NCBI GenBank assembly: GCA_963931925.1
Contig: OZ007576.1
Location: forward strand, 18,427,811-18,491,810
DNA length: 64,000 nt
Source of the DNA: Onchidella celtica
Taxonomy: Eukaryota > Mollusca > Gastropoda > Systellommatophora > Onchidiidae
Direction of reading: 5' to 3'
Position numbers and translations under genes: made by a program. Positions 39,818 through 50,726 of the stretch are shown in pieces (the first letter of the stretch is position 1; each line of letters opens with the position of its first letter). The notes below the pieces were generated by a model, which searched no databases, was not told where the DNA came from, and worked only from the letters and a program-made list of their open reading frames with translations.

Positions 39818-42416
39818 TCCCCCACCCCAGTGGAAATTTTAAGAAAAAATTTACACGATAGGATCCAAGAAACCACAAAGTTATTGTGGTAGGGGCTTAA
39901 GTACTACTGTAGAAAAACGAGCCTTAAGCTTGAGAATAAAAAATTTTTTTAACTAAGAACGTGCATATTGGATGGACAAAAAGCATACAATTATTGATGC
40001 CACGTTCTATAGAATCTAGTCTATCGAAACATTCTTACTGCACACAATCAAACTTCTCACGAACATTTATAATAACAATGAGTATATCACTGTATACTGC
40101 TGAATTAAAGTATAACTACTATCAAACAATCAGGCCTTACTGAAGGAATCGGCTCATAATTATCTCGTCAACACACATAATTGCTGCTTATATACACATT
40201 CACAAACAATATATTGCTAATTAAAATACTGTGGTATCCAATGGCAGCAGTAGCTCTGGTAGCTTGGTTTGCCATGTCTCCATCTCATTGACCCGCTGAC
40301 AAGGGCGTCAGGTTTGTCAGAAGTTCAGGTCACAGTCCGGAATGACGCTGGTGGAAAGAGGATATTCACAAAAAAAAAGGATTGTAAAATTGGTTAATAT
40401 AGTAATGAACAAGATAAATGTGAATCCATCCACCGTCTAGAATTGAGGGGGAAAAGCACTATCCAACCCCAATATAAGACAGACTCTGTAATAGAGTAAT
40501 GAAATTTTTGGTCTGTCTTACATTTTACAACGAATTTCCGTATAATGAAGCCGAAACAACCAAAACGGCGAAAAGTTAATTAGCTTAACGTTTACATTTC
40601 AAACTCGCGTGGTGCTGCGTTAAATGCAACAATAGTATAGAACTTTCTCAATTTAATAACAATATGATTATTTAATCTCCGTATCGAATCCGGTATAGAT
40701 GAGATGGCACGAGGCGATAGCTAGTTAATTTAATGCGCTTTACGCAAGCCATGCACACGTCAAGTGTCACAGTCATCTCGGTATATAGTCATATCTGGCA
40801 TTACGTTAGCTGGTCCACGGAACGCGGACAGCCTAAGACATAATCGGTTATATAATAAAAAAACAACTCTTCTCCACAACTTAAAACGCGACCACGCAGT
40901 GTCCTCTGTTACCACTGCAAAAAACTCTCAAAAACGCGAACACGCAGTCTCCTCTGTTACCACTGCAAAAATATATCTCTCTCTCAACGCGACGAATCAG
41001 TGTTCTCTGTTAGCACTGGAAAAACTCTCAAAACGCGAAAATTCCCTTTCTTACCGGTCGGTCTTACACTGCCCGTCGGTCTTACACTGCCTGCGGCCTT
41101 ACACTGCCCATAGGTCTTACACTGCATCTCCGCGTCTTACACTGCCTGCGGCCTTACACTGCCCTGAGGCCTTACACTGCCCTGTGGGGCTTACAATGCC
41201 TGTAAGAAGGTTCAACTCTCTCTCTCTCTCAATATACCACGTGTCTTTTATAATGACATTACCTCAATACTGATACGAACAAGTCCCATGAGACAATAAA
41301 CTCTTTGCTCCTCGGGCGGCCGCTCAGCCGAAAATAACACCAATATTCACCACATATCCCTACTAAAAAAAAAGTCACCTCCCTAAGCAGCCTAGTACTG
41401 CCCTCTCGGGGGCTCGTCAATGTTAAGACGAGATCGGTTATACATAACGCTTAATAAGCTCCATAGAACAGGCAGCATGGTAACTGCACGGGTTCCAACA
41501 ATTCAATAAAAATCCTCACTCAAGCAGTGTTGCTACTGTACAACATAGGAGGATTAATTAACCCTCATTGCTTATTAACCCAGAATACACATGAACTCAC
41601 TCACCGTGTCACAACACGTGAACGAATTCAGGTATGCAAGAAAAATTAAGTATAAACAAAAAAGGTAAATACGATATAACGAATGTATAAAAAGAGGTAC
41701 ATTACAAACAAGACGCAAGACTCACAAGCAAAACGAACGATAACAGACCCTACAAGTCCTAACTTATGTTACAGAAAGTTTAAGAAAAAGACAGGAGAGA
41801 CATCTTCCTAAAGAAATGTGAGGAAGCAATAGAAACGCCACAATCTATACGAATAATGGATCCCTAATAGAACTATTCACAGTGAAGCAAATCCCCCCGA
41901 GTTATCAATAGCCACCAAGGCACTCCAATATCCTTCGTAATGGCAAAGAAGATATGCTAAACTATGATCCCATCCAACCTCCCGCTCTTAAACTAAACAT
42001 ATAGTAAATGGAAAAAAAGCCTGGAAAGACTGAGAGCGGAAAGTACCTCGCCCTCCTCAAGACTGACAATCAGATGGTTCACTTAACTTTCTTTTGAGGA
42101 ATTCAGATGGTAATGTCCTCAATCCATAGCTCGTTCCAAGCCCAAAAAAAATGTGTTTCTGTCTCAGGTAGATCTCTAAGGTGAATGGTGTCCCTCGCCG
42201 GTGTCGTCGGGTCAATGGGATGATCAGCTCACCATATGAAATTGAACCAAAATGTTATATTAATACAAATTGCCTATAATCTAAAGTATAAAGGACCTGA
42301 AATCACAATGTTATAACAGAACAATATGAAATAATGGAATAAAATGCAATAGGTTTTAGAATAATTTACCTAAATGGCATGGCGTTATTTAAGTTCTTTA
42401 AGGGGTCCCTCTCCAG
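39818..42416 (-). mobile_element. Array internal region 8
   Basis: 2599 bp, variant class C. It is the internal region next to the outermost 5' LTR in the element sense. Confidence 0.85.
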
Positions 42417-43819
42417 TGTTACGGGTCTGGTCTGGGTGGTAGTGTTACAGAGTGGGTGTTATGAATTATTGGTTTTATGACTGCATTTAAAAATCGAGAG
42501 GTATTTACTAATTAAGCTTTCGTACCATGCCACACACTAAGAACAATCTGAATAAGTTTTATCAACAGACCTGCAGGGCCACAAATTTAATTACCTTAAA
42601 TGTCCTAACAATTTTGTCTAGATCTCTTACATATTAAAAAGACAACATCAGCAGCATCAAATGAAAATTCAATAATATGTCACTAGAAGTCTCCTCTAGA
42701 TTCCTGTAAGATTAAGATCATTCTGACTCTCTAACAATTTAAGTATGAATTGTCTATCTCTCAGATATAGTCTGCCTACTATCTATCAAGCAATATACTA
42801 ATGTCTCTGGCGACAATGTCATCTCAGCTATTTGTGCCTACCGCTTATAATGGATCAAGCTCGTCAATACAAACTGACGTAGTTAAGTCTATTAGATCTA
42901 CTCTAGGATGGGCTGGCAATCCCCAGCCTCATCCAGACAAATCAATTCCAATTCACAGATGTGTATGCCAAACATTCATACTAGATCTAGTTGCAAGTTA
43001 ATATACATCTTTGTCTTGCATTCTTGGGTAGCACTCCTAGCATATGCGGCAATCCTGTCCTACTGGATAAATTATGGTCAGCTCCTCGTTCATTGTTGAA
43101 TCAACAGACAAACACTTACACTTGGTCCCTGATAAGGAATCAGGGAACAGTAGACAACAGCAGTGGGTAAATCATAATCGAGCACATGGCTTCATCTCAA
43201 TGCCTATAATGGACATAGACATAAAAAACAACAGTCTTCTGATTCTTCTGGCAGAATCACGCCGACGCCTGCACAGATGGAATTTTCTGTATGGAGTGAT
43301 GAACATAGGAATGGCTACGCTTTTATACTGTGCGGCCAACTGCAAATTACCGTCCAAATGCCTAGATTTGATTGGTGCATCCATTCGAGCTCAGCTCGCA
43401 GTATTAATAGATTCTGCATGGAAGTTGGTCACGGCCTTGTACTAGAAACAGACAAGGTCAAATTAAAATGTCAAAACCATTACTAAAATCTCTAAACCCT
43501 CGTGCTTTCTACGTTTTATGTACGAATTTCTGAACGCGACTAAGCGTCTTAAACTATCTATCCTTATTCACCCCTTCTCTTCCCTTGTAAGAGTTCATCA
43601 AAATCACGGGGTCGAGAATTGCACTGTCACTCCTAACTTATCCATTTATTCTATCTTGCCCCACTTTCTTTTCATCTCTAAGAAAAAGTTACAAAAACAA
43701 ACTGTTCACGAGAACAGTTCAAGGACATTTTACGCTGGTTATAATCAACGAAACCGTGAAAAAAAACAAGTCTTTTCAAGTCGTGACCCAGCACGACAAT
43801 TATAGTATTAACCTTGACA
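42417..43819 (-). repeat. Array LTR 9 (outermost right; 5' LTR in element sense)
   Basis: 1403 bp. It ends in CCTTGACA exactly where host sequence resumes, with no polypurine tract after it, so it closes the array. It has private differences near its right end. Like LTR 1 it is more diverged than the inner LTRs. Confidence 0.88.
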
Positions 43820-43824
43820 ATCAG
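43820..43824. repeat. Right target-site duplication ATCAG
   Basis: Identical to 10379-10383 and immediately adjacent to the last LTR. Confidence 0.8.
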
Positions 43825-44677
43825 AATGGATGTAAGGGTGCACAGTTTTTAATAGAAGTCTCAAATTGGTGTGATTTTTTTTATTGGAAATTTATTGTTT
43901 CGCCATCATTCAGATCTGTTTCGAGTCATGGTTCGACATTTTAAAGTTTCGTTATCACTTCCTGCGATGTGTTCACTATCAAACACACTAACACGTGCGC
44001 AAATCATGCTGTTGTACGGGATGCGCAAGGTGTCAAGTCACAAAGGCAGCGCAGTAAGACTTATTTAAAAACAAACAAACAAAAATAAAATAAACAAATA
44101 GGAACAGGCCAGATGAGGCAGGTCCATAATAACCACCCAGAACTGAAACCAATATTCAAACCGATTTATCCTGGGCAGGGCCGGGGACCTCAGCTAGTTT
44201 ACTATAACAACATCCCTTTAGAGGAGTAACTTGCGCTGCCCCTCTGCGGCCTCCCGCGCACGGTCGATCCTAAAGCCGCGCCCTTGTAATATCCCTCTTG
44301 TATAATTCAAATGGAACTCCTTCCAAGTTAGAAAGAATTATTTTCTGACTTGGACCCACAGCGCATCCTGTCCAACCTTAGGGAGACTGAAATCTTCGGG
44401 TTAAATTAAAGATATTTAACATAATATTGACGGTTTCCATTCTATACAAAGCCGCCTTTAAAAAAAAAAAAATGTGCAAGTAAAACTATTTCATAGACGC
44501 CTTTCCCCTTTAGATTTTTGTTTGTGAAATATTAGTTGATCGAGTTCTGAAAGTCAAGGTACAGTAAGGTATCCAAAACAACAACAACAAAATCTGTGAA
44601 AGGTGCATAGTGGCCATTATCGTGCCGATGTGCCGTAAAACTCAAACTCTTTGTAACATGTTGATTATGTTCTACAG
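43825..44677. other. Intron-like right flank of the array
   Basis: Resumes host DNA directly after the target-site duplication. It contains an A-tract near 44460 and one arm of the GCCGAYGCGCC inverted-repeat family (44594-44648). No gene seen. Confidence 0.5.
44594..44648. repeat. Single arm of the dispersed inverted-repeat family
   Basis: Reads CTGTGAAAGGTGCATAGTGG and then ATTATCGTGCCGATGTGCCG, matching the arms at 5692-5797 and the complement of 6850-6896. No second arm was found nearby. Confidence 0.55.
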
Positions 44678-44770
44678 AAATCATCCAGACAAAGTAGTGG
44701 CCGGGGGCAGGGTGAAGCGGATTCGCTTTGGGAAGGATCATCACAGGTGTCAGGAGATTCGAGGCGTACA
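44678..44770 (+). CDS. Small phase-0 exon 3, Ser/Gly/Gln-rich
   Basis: 93 bp (31 codons). The acceptor is TTGATTATGTTCTACAG and the donor the strong consensus GTAAGTAT. The peptide starts KSSRQSSGRGQGEADS and ends with a basic RRT. Both ends are phase 0. It is less Lys-rich than its fellows but keeps the Ser-Arg then acidic pattern. It is the first exon after the 33-kb array, so if these exons form one gene the array sits in a single intron between 9872 and 44678. Function not recognised. Confidence 0.5.
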
Positions 44771-44802
44771 GTAAGTATGTATGTCCATGGAAAAAAACAA
44801 GA

Positions 44803-44829
44803 TCTCACACACACACACACACACACACA
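44803..44829. repeat. (CA)n microsatellite
   Basis: Uninterrupted CA dinucleotides just downstream of the exon at 44678-44770. Confidence 0.9.
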
Positions 44830-45338
44830 AAGATCACTATCTTGTAGCTCAGGACAAACTTGGAAACTCACCACCGAACTTACTCTCTCCCCTGTACATC
44901 AGGGCTAGGGTTAAGGTTAGGATCAAGCTCAGGGTCTGGGTCAGGGCAGTGATGCCATTACTCAAGCACGTCAACCCAAAAGGGTCGTTGTTACGTCACC
45001 GTGATATTTTACATAGTAAGCTGTAGCTGGACAGCGAACACAAGTCAGATTTTTGTGTCTTCGAATTTGCAATTAGACTTACGGTCCCCAGAACTCCCCC
45101 AACCCCCCAAACAACAACAACAACAACAACAACGACAGCAGCAACAGCAACAAGAAAACAAAAGAAAATTGATTTCCAGGCATTAATTTAGACATCACTA
45201 CCTTAAAGCAAACCCTGTCCATAACTCTAACCCAAACCCACGATGACAAGTACACCTAAAGGGATAATCGTCAGTACCGAAGCACTTTCTTTTCATTCAG
45301 TTTTTGGTTCACTGCATTTTTGTTATACGTCTGTTAAG
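44830..45338. other. Non-coding stretch with CAA/CAG repeat
   Basis: Contains a CAA/CAG trinucleotide tract at about 45108-45157 within a C-rich context. No acceptor or donor pair supports a coding poly-Gln exon. Confidence 0.5.
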
Positions 45339-45530
45339 GCAACTTTAGTTCTTGTTGGTTCTATCTCCATCTTCTGAAAAAAAAAAAAAAAACCACACCA
45401 AAAATCAACAATCTGGAGAGCTTTTACTTAGTATGTACAAGAGGTATAACAAATGCACATTTTGACACTGGGTTAAAATGCATTGTAGCAGTTTCACAGT
45501 TCCGAATAATTCCAAGTCTTATGATAATAC

Positions 45531-45856
45531 CCGAGACACAGGATACCGAGACGAATCAATTTGTCATATTCTCGCCGTCGACTTGCACGCATACCATTAA
45601 TTTACTACATTAATCCCAATTGAGAAATGTGCCTTTGTGTCATCGCACCCAGTTACAACTGGAGCAGGCACGTCGTCGCCACAATGCAGCGCCGGTCGGC
45701 GGTTGTTTTTTGGGGGATGGGGGGGGGGGGAGTGACGTCAACAGTGCAACAATTCGCATCATACCCGAAAAAGAGTAGCCCTCACCATATAACGCACGCA
45801 ATTTGTGGAGGTAAAATGGGAAAAGGAGTGGTTCGTCCCGGCACTCAGTGTCTCGG
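45531..45856. mobile_element. Nested MITE with 7-bp target-site duplication ATAATAC
   Basis: Bounded by CCGAGACAC and its complement GTGTCTCGG, with weaker inverted similarity continuing to about 27 bp (GACGAA). ATAATAC is present at 45524-45530 and again at 45857-45863, while the uninterrupted host copy near 7471 has it once. If the adjacent G is counted in the duplication rather than in the ends, it is 8 bp. The superfamily is unassigned. Its interior contains the 3' part of the SINE. Confidence 0.75.
45597..45705 (-). mobile_element. 3' fragment of the same SINE as at 8315-8721
   Basis: Matches about 8320-8415 with the shared core CAGTTACAACTGGAGCAGGC and TCGTCGCCACA. It lacks the tRNA-like head. 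Lies inside the nested MITE, so either it inserted there or the MITE recruited it. Confidence 0.6.
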
Positions 45857-45941
45857 ATAATACTGAAGGCTGCAAACGTTTAGTGTCGAATTTCTCAGTT
45901 GTGCAAAAAGTGGAGTTGGAACAAACAAGAACTAAGGTTGC

Positions 45942-46670
45942 GATTTTGAGCGATGTAGGCAGTATCAAAGATTGGGAGCTTTGAAGTAATTGTAGTTTTT
46001 TTTATTTTTATTTTAAATTTCTTCAACTTGAAGCAAGTAAAATCTTGAAATTCCCAGAAATTTGGGGAAATTCCGTAGCAGGGAATAAAAATATATAGAG
46101 TTGGCTCATAAATCTTGAAACTTACCTACATAATAATATTTTCTGTAACTGGTTCAGAATTGAAATTGAAGTTTTGTCACAAGGATTGTTACTTTGGGAC
46201 AATGGGCACATAAAAGTTTGGGCCTGGCAGTGAAGTATGTACGCTCGATTATGGCGATTTTGTAACTTCTCATCCTTTTCGGCCATAATACCATCTTCAT
46301 ACGCAGCGTTCCTTCCCCATTCACGAAAGACTGTACGTCCATTAGAAGGGTGAATGTCCATGAAAGGATTATGACATGATAAACTTATTTAAATGCAATT
46401 GTGCATGGACTGTTAATGACAGCTTCATCGAAAACATGTTTTTTAAAATTTATTTTTCTTAAATTCTCTTGCGACTTAGGCCTACGCTGTTGAAACAAAA
46501 ATAAAATCACACTGCCGTGACCGAACTCGTGAAGTAAAAGTACGTGCGCTACCCAGAAACCACCCCCTCCCCATCTTGCACGGTTTTTATAAGCCGGCCG
46601 CATAACCTTTTCCCCCCGCCCCGCCCGCCACACATACACATCCCAAGCGTACATGCTTTACGAAGGGCCC
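45942..46670. other. No feature recognised
   Basis: AT-rich with a C/G-rich patch near 46560-46630. Short frames on the minus strand lack family features. Confidence 0.4.
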
Positions 46671-47052
46671 TTTTCAGCAGCAGATAGATATCGACCTTTT
46701 ATTGGATGGCATTCAGCAGTAGGTAGGTATCAACCTTCATTGGATGGCATTCAGCAGCAGGTAGGTATCAACCTTCATTGGATGGCATTCAGCAGCAGGT
46801 AGGTATCAACCGTCATTGGACGGCATTCAGCAGCAGGTAGGTATCAACCTTCATTGGATGGCATTCAGCAGCAGGTAGGTATCAACTTTCATTGGATGGC
46901 ATTCAGCAGCAGGTAGGTATCAACTTTCATTGGATGGCATTCAGCAGCAGGTCGTACGAGTTTCATTGGCTCACATTAAGCAGCAGGTAGGTATCGATCT
47001 TTCATTGGATGGCATTCAGCAGTAGGTTGGTATCGATCTTTCATTGGATGAA
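46671..47052. repeat. 38-bp minisatellite
   Basis: About ten copies of a 38-bp unit containing CAGCAGCAGGTAGGTATC and TTCATTGGATGGCATT. Inner copies are nearly identical and the edges are more diverged, with one copy (about 46950-46985) partly replaced. Confidence 0.9.
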
Positions 47053-50000
47053 TTTTACCAAAGGAAGGCGCTGCAGATTTTATTAGAAATATTTCCAATC
47101 CTGTGACACAGAAAATGCTGAGGAAGTCTACGACAACTTGCATGCTGTTTTACTGGGCAAGACATGTGGACAATGCAAACGTTAAACAGAATCGTAGGCT
47201 ACATCAAAGTTTCTGCATCAACAGCTTTCCTACTCCATCAATATTTAATTAGTATCGATTCCTAACAAGTGGATATTAGAAAACCTCCTCCCACAGGCGA
47301 CTGTTGCCTGAAGAACAGTTAACCACTGGCGGCCAAGGCGATACACAACCAATCCATTGACTTTCCGCCATAGTTTTTATTTGGCTTCTGTCCTCACGTC
47401 AGCTTTAAAAGTATTGGTTTGATACTCGCACAATGAAAGAAATATTGCCATGAAAAGACATGCACAGTAGATAGATAATATTAAAAACAAATAAAAAACA
47501 TTAATTTGGCTTGACACTCAATTTGATTCATGCACGGTCAATCCTTTAAAGTCTTTTGAATCTTTTTAATGTTATTTTATTTTGTCTTGTTTCGGGCGCT
47601 CCTGATGACGGAGTGCACGCAGTTGCAGCAAGACTGTATTTGACAAGCAAACCATCTGGTATACATATCGAGTTTTCCTGTGCCCTAAAATATGGTCTCA
47701 TCACAAATTTTATGGTGCCACATTATGCAAACAATCAAAATATCAAAAAAAATTATTAAAAAAAGAAAATTGCGATATGAATATGGTGTGATAGTGGTTT
47801 CTCCGAAAGTTATGAAGATCCTAACAACTTTCACCTTGCCAAATCCACGTCAGCAAAAACAAACTAACAAACAAAGAAGGAAACCCAAAACAGTATTATC
47901 CACAGCAATGCTGGGTGCGATGGCTGTGATCTTACAAACACCACACTCAGGTAAAGGCACAAATAAATCGCCGGGTGTTTTCCATATTGCTGTGTGCATT
48001 TTTGCCTTCTTGAGAAAATGAGGATTGAAAGTAGGTGGACAAAAGAGCCAAAACGCATACGGGCATTTCCATCACAAACACACATCTCGAGAAGATTTTT
48101 ACCGATTGGAATGACACCTATAGGTAGAATGTGCATATCCACCATCTTGTCTGTCCGGACCCACTTAAGGCGTCGCGAACCAATCGCCGGCGAGTTCACT
48201 ACTGTAAACAATTACACGTGTGTATACGCACATGGGAGACGTTCGGTCAATTCTTTCACTTCCGTTCTCTTGTTTACACGGATGGTAGGGAATATGATCA
48301 GCTTGGATCCATCCTTTCCACCCCTGTCACAACGGTCAACTGCAATGCAACCAGCAGGCATTTTAACTGCTTAGACACATCTCAAAGTTACACTCATCAG
48401 CTGATCCACCAGCCATCTTGTTTGGCGGAAGTCCAAAACAAAAACTCTGTGACGTCATGCGCATTCTACCTATACATAATAAAATTAGAAGTGAGAGAAC
48501 TACTTTCATAACAAAACCTCAAAATCAGCAAAATGGCAAATAATATGGTAAATACTCCTCAAATTGATGTATTCAAATAGTTCGCTGGAGAAAAGTAGTT
48601 AATGTTGCACGCTCTTGCCACAAGCAGCTGTAATTCGATCAGTGTTAACGGACGTACGAACTGCAGAAAATCTGACAGGTCAAAACAGAAAAAAACAACA
48701 AAAAACACTATCAATGTTTACAAATGACCGTAATAAGTAATAGAAATCTAATCTCTTTGTTACTGGTAATTGAAGGCGGTTTGGGGGGCCCCCCAAAGTA
48801 TTGTTTTGCAATAAAGTTCCAGACAATCCTGAAATGTTTTTCTGTTGTTCGTTCAAGTTTTGGGACGTCTTTAACATGAGCCCGTCTTTAGCAGTCTCCG
48901 CCCATGCAACTGGACGTCTTGGGAGAGCCTACACCAGATCTTCAGAGACAAAGTACTGCAGTCAAACGTGTATTTCACCGCTACGTTTCCTTACGGTTCA
49001 TGGAGGCCGGATAACTCCCAGGTCATGAATCAAATTGGTAAAAAAATTGTGTTGCTGATAGCGGTATCTATGCGGTCCACTATTTACTTTGTATCAATCT
49101 GAAGCCGTTTCTGTAAAAGCGTCTGGCACTGTGTATATCTCTCTATCACCACATTGTATTTGAGAATGAAATTGTCATTCGGATGGAGTTTATAATGTCA
49201 CCACAGTTTCCAAGTTGCCCTGGGCGTCAAGTGATGTTGAAGTTTATGAATGCTTATGGTCCAATGGCAAACTCACGTAAAGTCTCGGCTGATGAATAGA
49301 AATGGCATTTTGTATCACTCTCGTTAAAAAAAAAAAAGCAAACTTTGGGTATCATTTCGATAAGCAGTTGTTGTTTTAGTGAAGCCAAGGTTTGCAGACA
49401 CCGTGTGTCACATACTATTTTTCCCTCGTTGAAGATTTTTGCAAAGTCATCCTTGATTTGGGAGTAACTAACTTAAGCTTACAACAAAAGCAACCATTCC
49501 GAGTAACAGGGTACCGCATTTTCCCTTTGATTGATTTGGTCATCGGTTCTCGGAATTTTACCCCGCAAGCTACAAGGGCTGTAAAATCAAAGTTGTTGTG
49601 TCTGGACTATGTATAGCACGTAACATAGACTAGTAACGCCGCTTGATTACCGCGTAGTAGGCCTAATGACACTTGGTTTCAAGGATCGTAGAAGCCCCCT
49701 CCCCCACCGCCCCACTAAAACAGATATGATGATAAGTTCAACCCCCCCCCCCAAAAAAGAGGGTCAACACCTCACTGTTTTTAATTTCTCTCGAATCTGT
49801 AGCTGACGTAGCGTTTTTGTTGCTTTAGTCGTTGTTGCTTTTGTGCGGGGCTTTGCGAAATGCTATTTAATTGCATTTTGCCACGTTTATTTTAGCGAAC
49901 AGGGTCTTGGCCTTGGAGAGTCCGTTTCATTGGCTATCATATCATCTCACTTTCCTTCTCATTCCTGACTGGTTAACAAAATCTCTGGTGAGTGTAATTA

Positions 50001-50416
50001 TTATTATACGTTATTTAATACACCTTTATTTCACTCAATTTGGAAATCTCCAACCTGTTTGAATCTAGGCCAATAAGATACTGACCTAAAATAATGAGAA
50101 AATAGAGAATGGGTAAATGTCTTGTTGCTTTTTAGAAAAGTCTTGAAAATTATTAATTTACCGTAAGCAGGTTGTCAGTGGATGGAGATAACAGTAATTA
50201 GCTAAGCCCCCACCCTCCCCTTTGCCCGAGAAACACAGACCTCAGCGAGATCATTGTATCGATATTTCTGTGAAAAACATTTGCTTTTTTGTCTCGTTCC
50301 CTCTGCCTATATTTTGATACTTCCCAATCGGCCATTCAGAAACTATTGGAGCCCAGGGGAAGTTACTCTGAAAGTAATGAAACTGGCGTTCAAGGACGTG
50401 TCAAGTTTCAATTAAC
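47053..50416. other. No gene recognised; intron-like
   Basis: AT-rich sequence. Contains an 18-bp perfect palindrome at 48780-48797 (TTTGGGGGG and its complement) and a C/A tract near 49743-49757. Several short open frames exist on both strands, but none has family features or matching splice sites with a compatible phase. Confidence 0.4.
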
Positions 50417-50726
50417 GTGAACCGTTAATTTGGTGGAGGATGATGTTCTCTTGACCGAGTCAAGATGGTTTCACAAAAGGCGTCAGGAGACGGACTGACG
50501 CCTGACTTTGATTATTTAAGTATTCCTTGTGTTGACTTCGTTTACAGACTAGATCTATAACTAGATCTAGACTAGATCTAGATCTAGATCTAGGAGTGAA
50601 CCGTTGATTTGGTGGAGGCTGATCTTCTCTTCATCGAGTCGATGGTTTCACAAAAAGCGACGGACTGACGCCTGACTTTGATTTTGATTATTTTTAAGTA
50701 TTCCTTGTGTTGATTTCGTTCATAGA
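50417..50726. repeat. Duplicated ~130-bp segment
   Basis: Copy 1 (50417-50549) and copy 2 (50596-50726) align throughout, sharing GTGAACCGTT, TTTGGTGGAGG, GGTTTCACAAAA, GACGGACTGACGCCTGACTT and TATTCCTTGTGTTGA. They are separated by about 46 bp of GATCTA repeats. The copies differ by substitutions and small gaps, so the duplication is not recent. Confidence 0.8.

Larger units (their letters stand above)
10384..43819 (-). mobile_element. Tandem LTR-retroelement array: nine LTRs, eight internal regions, one target-site duplication
   Basis: Head-to-tail repetition with period 4004 bp (one step is 4005). LTRs start at 10384, 14388, 18392, 22397, 26401, 30405, 34409, 38413 and 42417. Each LTR starts TGTTACGGG and ends CCTTGACA on the plus strand. 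Each internal region has a purine-rich tract beside the left LTR and a primer-binding-site-like TGGAGAGGGACC (minus strand) beside the right LTR, so the element is on the minus strand. The array starts and stops exactly at LTR borders and is flanked by ATCAG on both sides. Internal regions carry no gag or pol, so the element is non-autonomous (LARD-like). Units are almost identical. The outermost LTRs differ at only about five places in 1.4 kb, so the insertion is young and the expansion younger. Growth by unequal exchange or slippage between LTRs is the likeliest cause. Confidence 0.9.
45339..45941. mobile_element. MITE copy interrupted by a second element
   Basis: Terminal inverted repeats start GCAACTTTAGTTCTTGTTGG on the left, with the complement of GCAACCTTAGTTCTTGTTTG on the right. 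Sequence inside both arms aligns with the uninterrupted copy at 7393-7633. The host element is about 270 bp long without its insert (45531-45856) and without one copy of the duplicated site. A 15-17 base A-tract lies at 45378-45393. Confidence 0.65.

Noticed and set aside
44781-45026. 81-codon frame over the (CA)n tract
   Set aside because: Generated by the microsatellite; no family features.
45108-45157. Poly-Gln coding tract
   Set aside because: CAA/CAG repeat in a chance frame without splice or start context.
47860-47899. Possible phase-0 exon QKQTNKQRRKPKT
   Set aside because: Acceptor context is poor and the donor (GTATTA) is weak; the composition follows from an A-rich stretch.
48780-48797. 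18-bp G/C palindrome
   Set aside because: Perfect but short and low complexity; recorded only as part of the non-coding stretch.
49895-49987. Possible exon between TTTATTTTAG and GTGAGTGT
   Set aside because: Not open in phase 0, and its open frame is hydrophobic, unlike the other exons.
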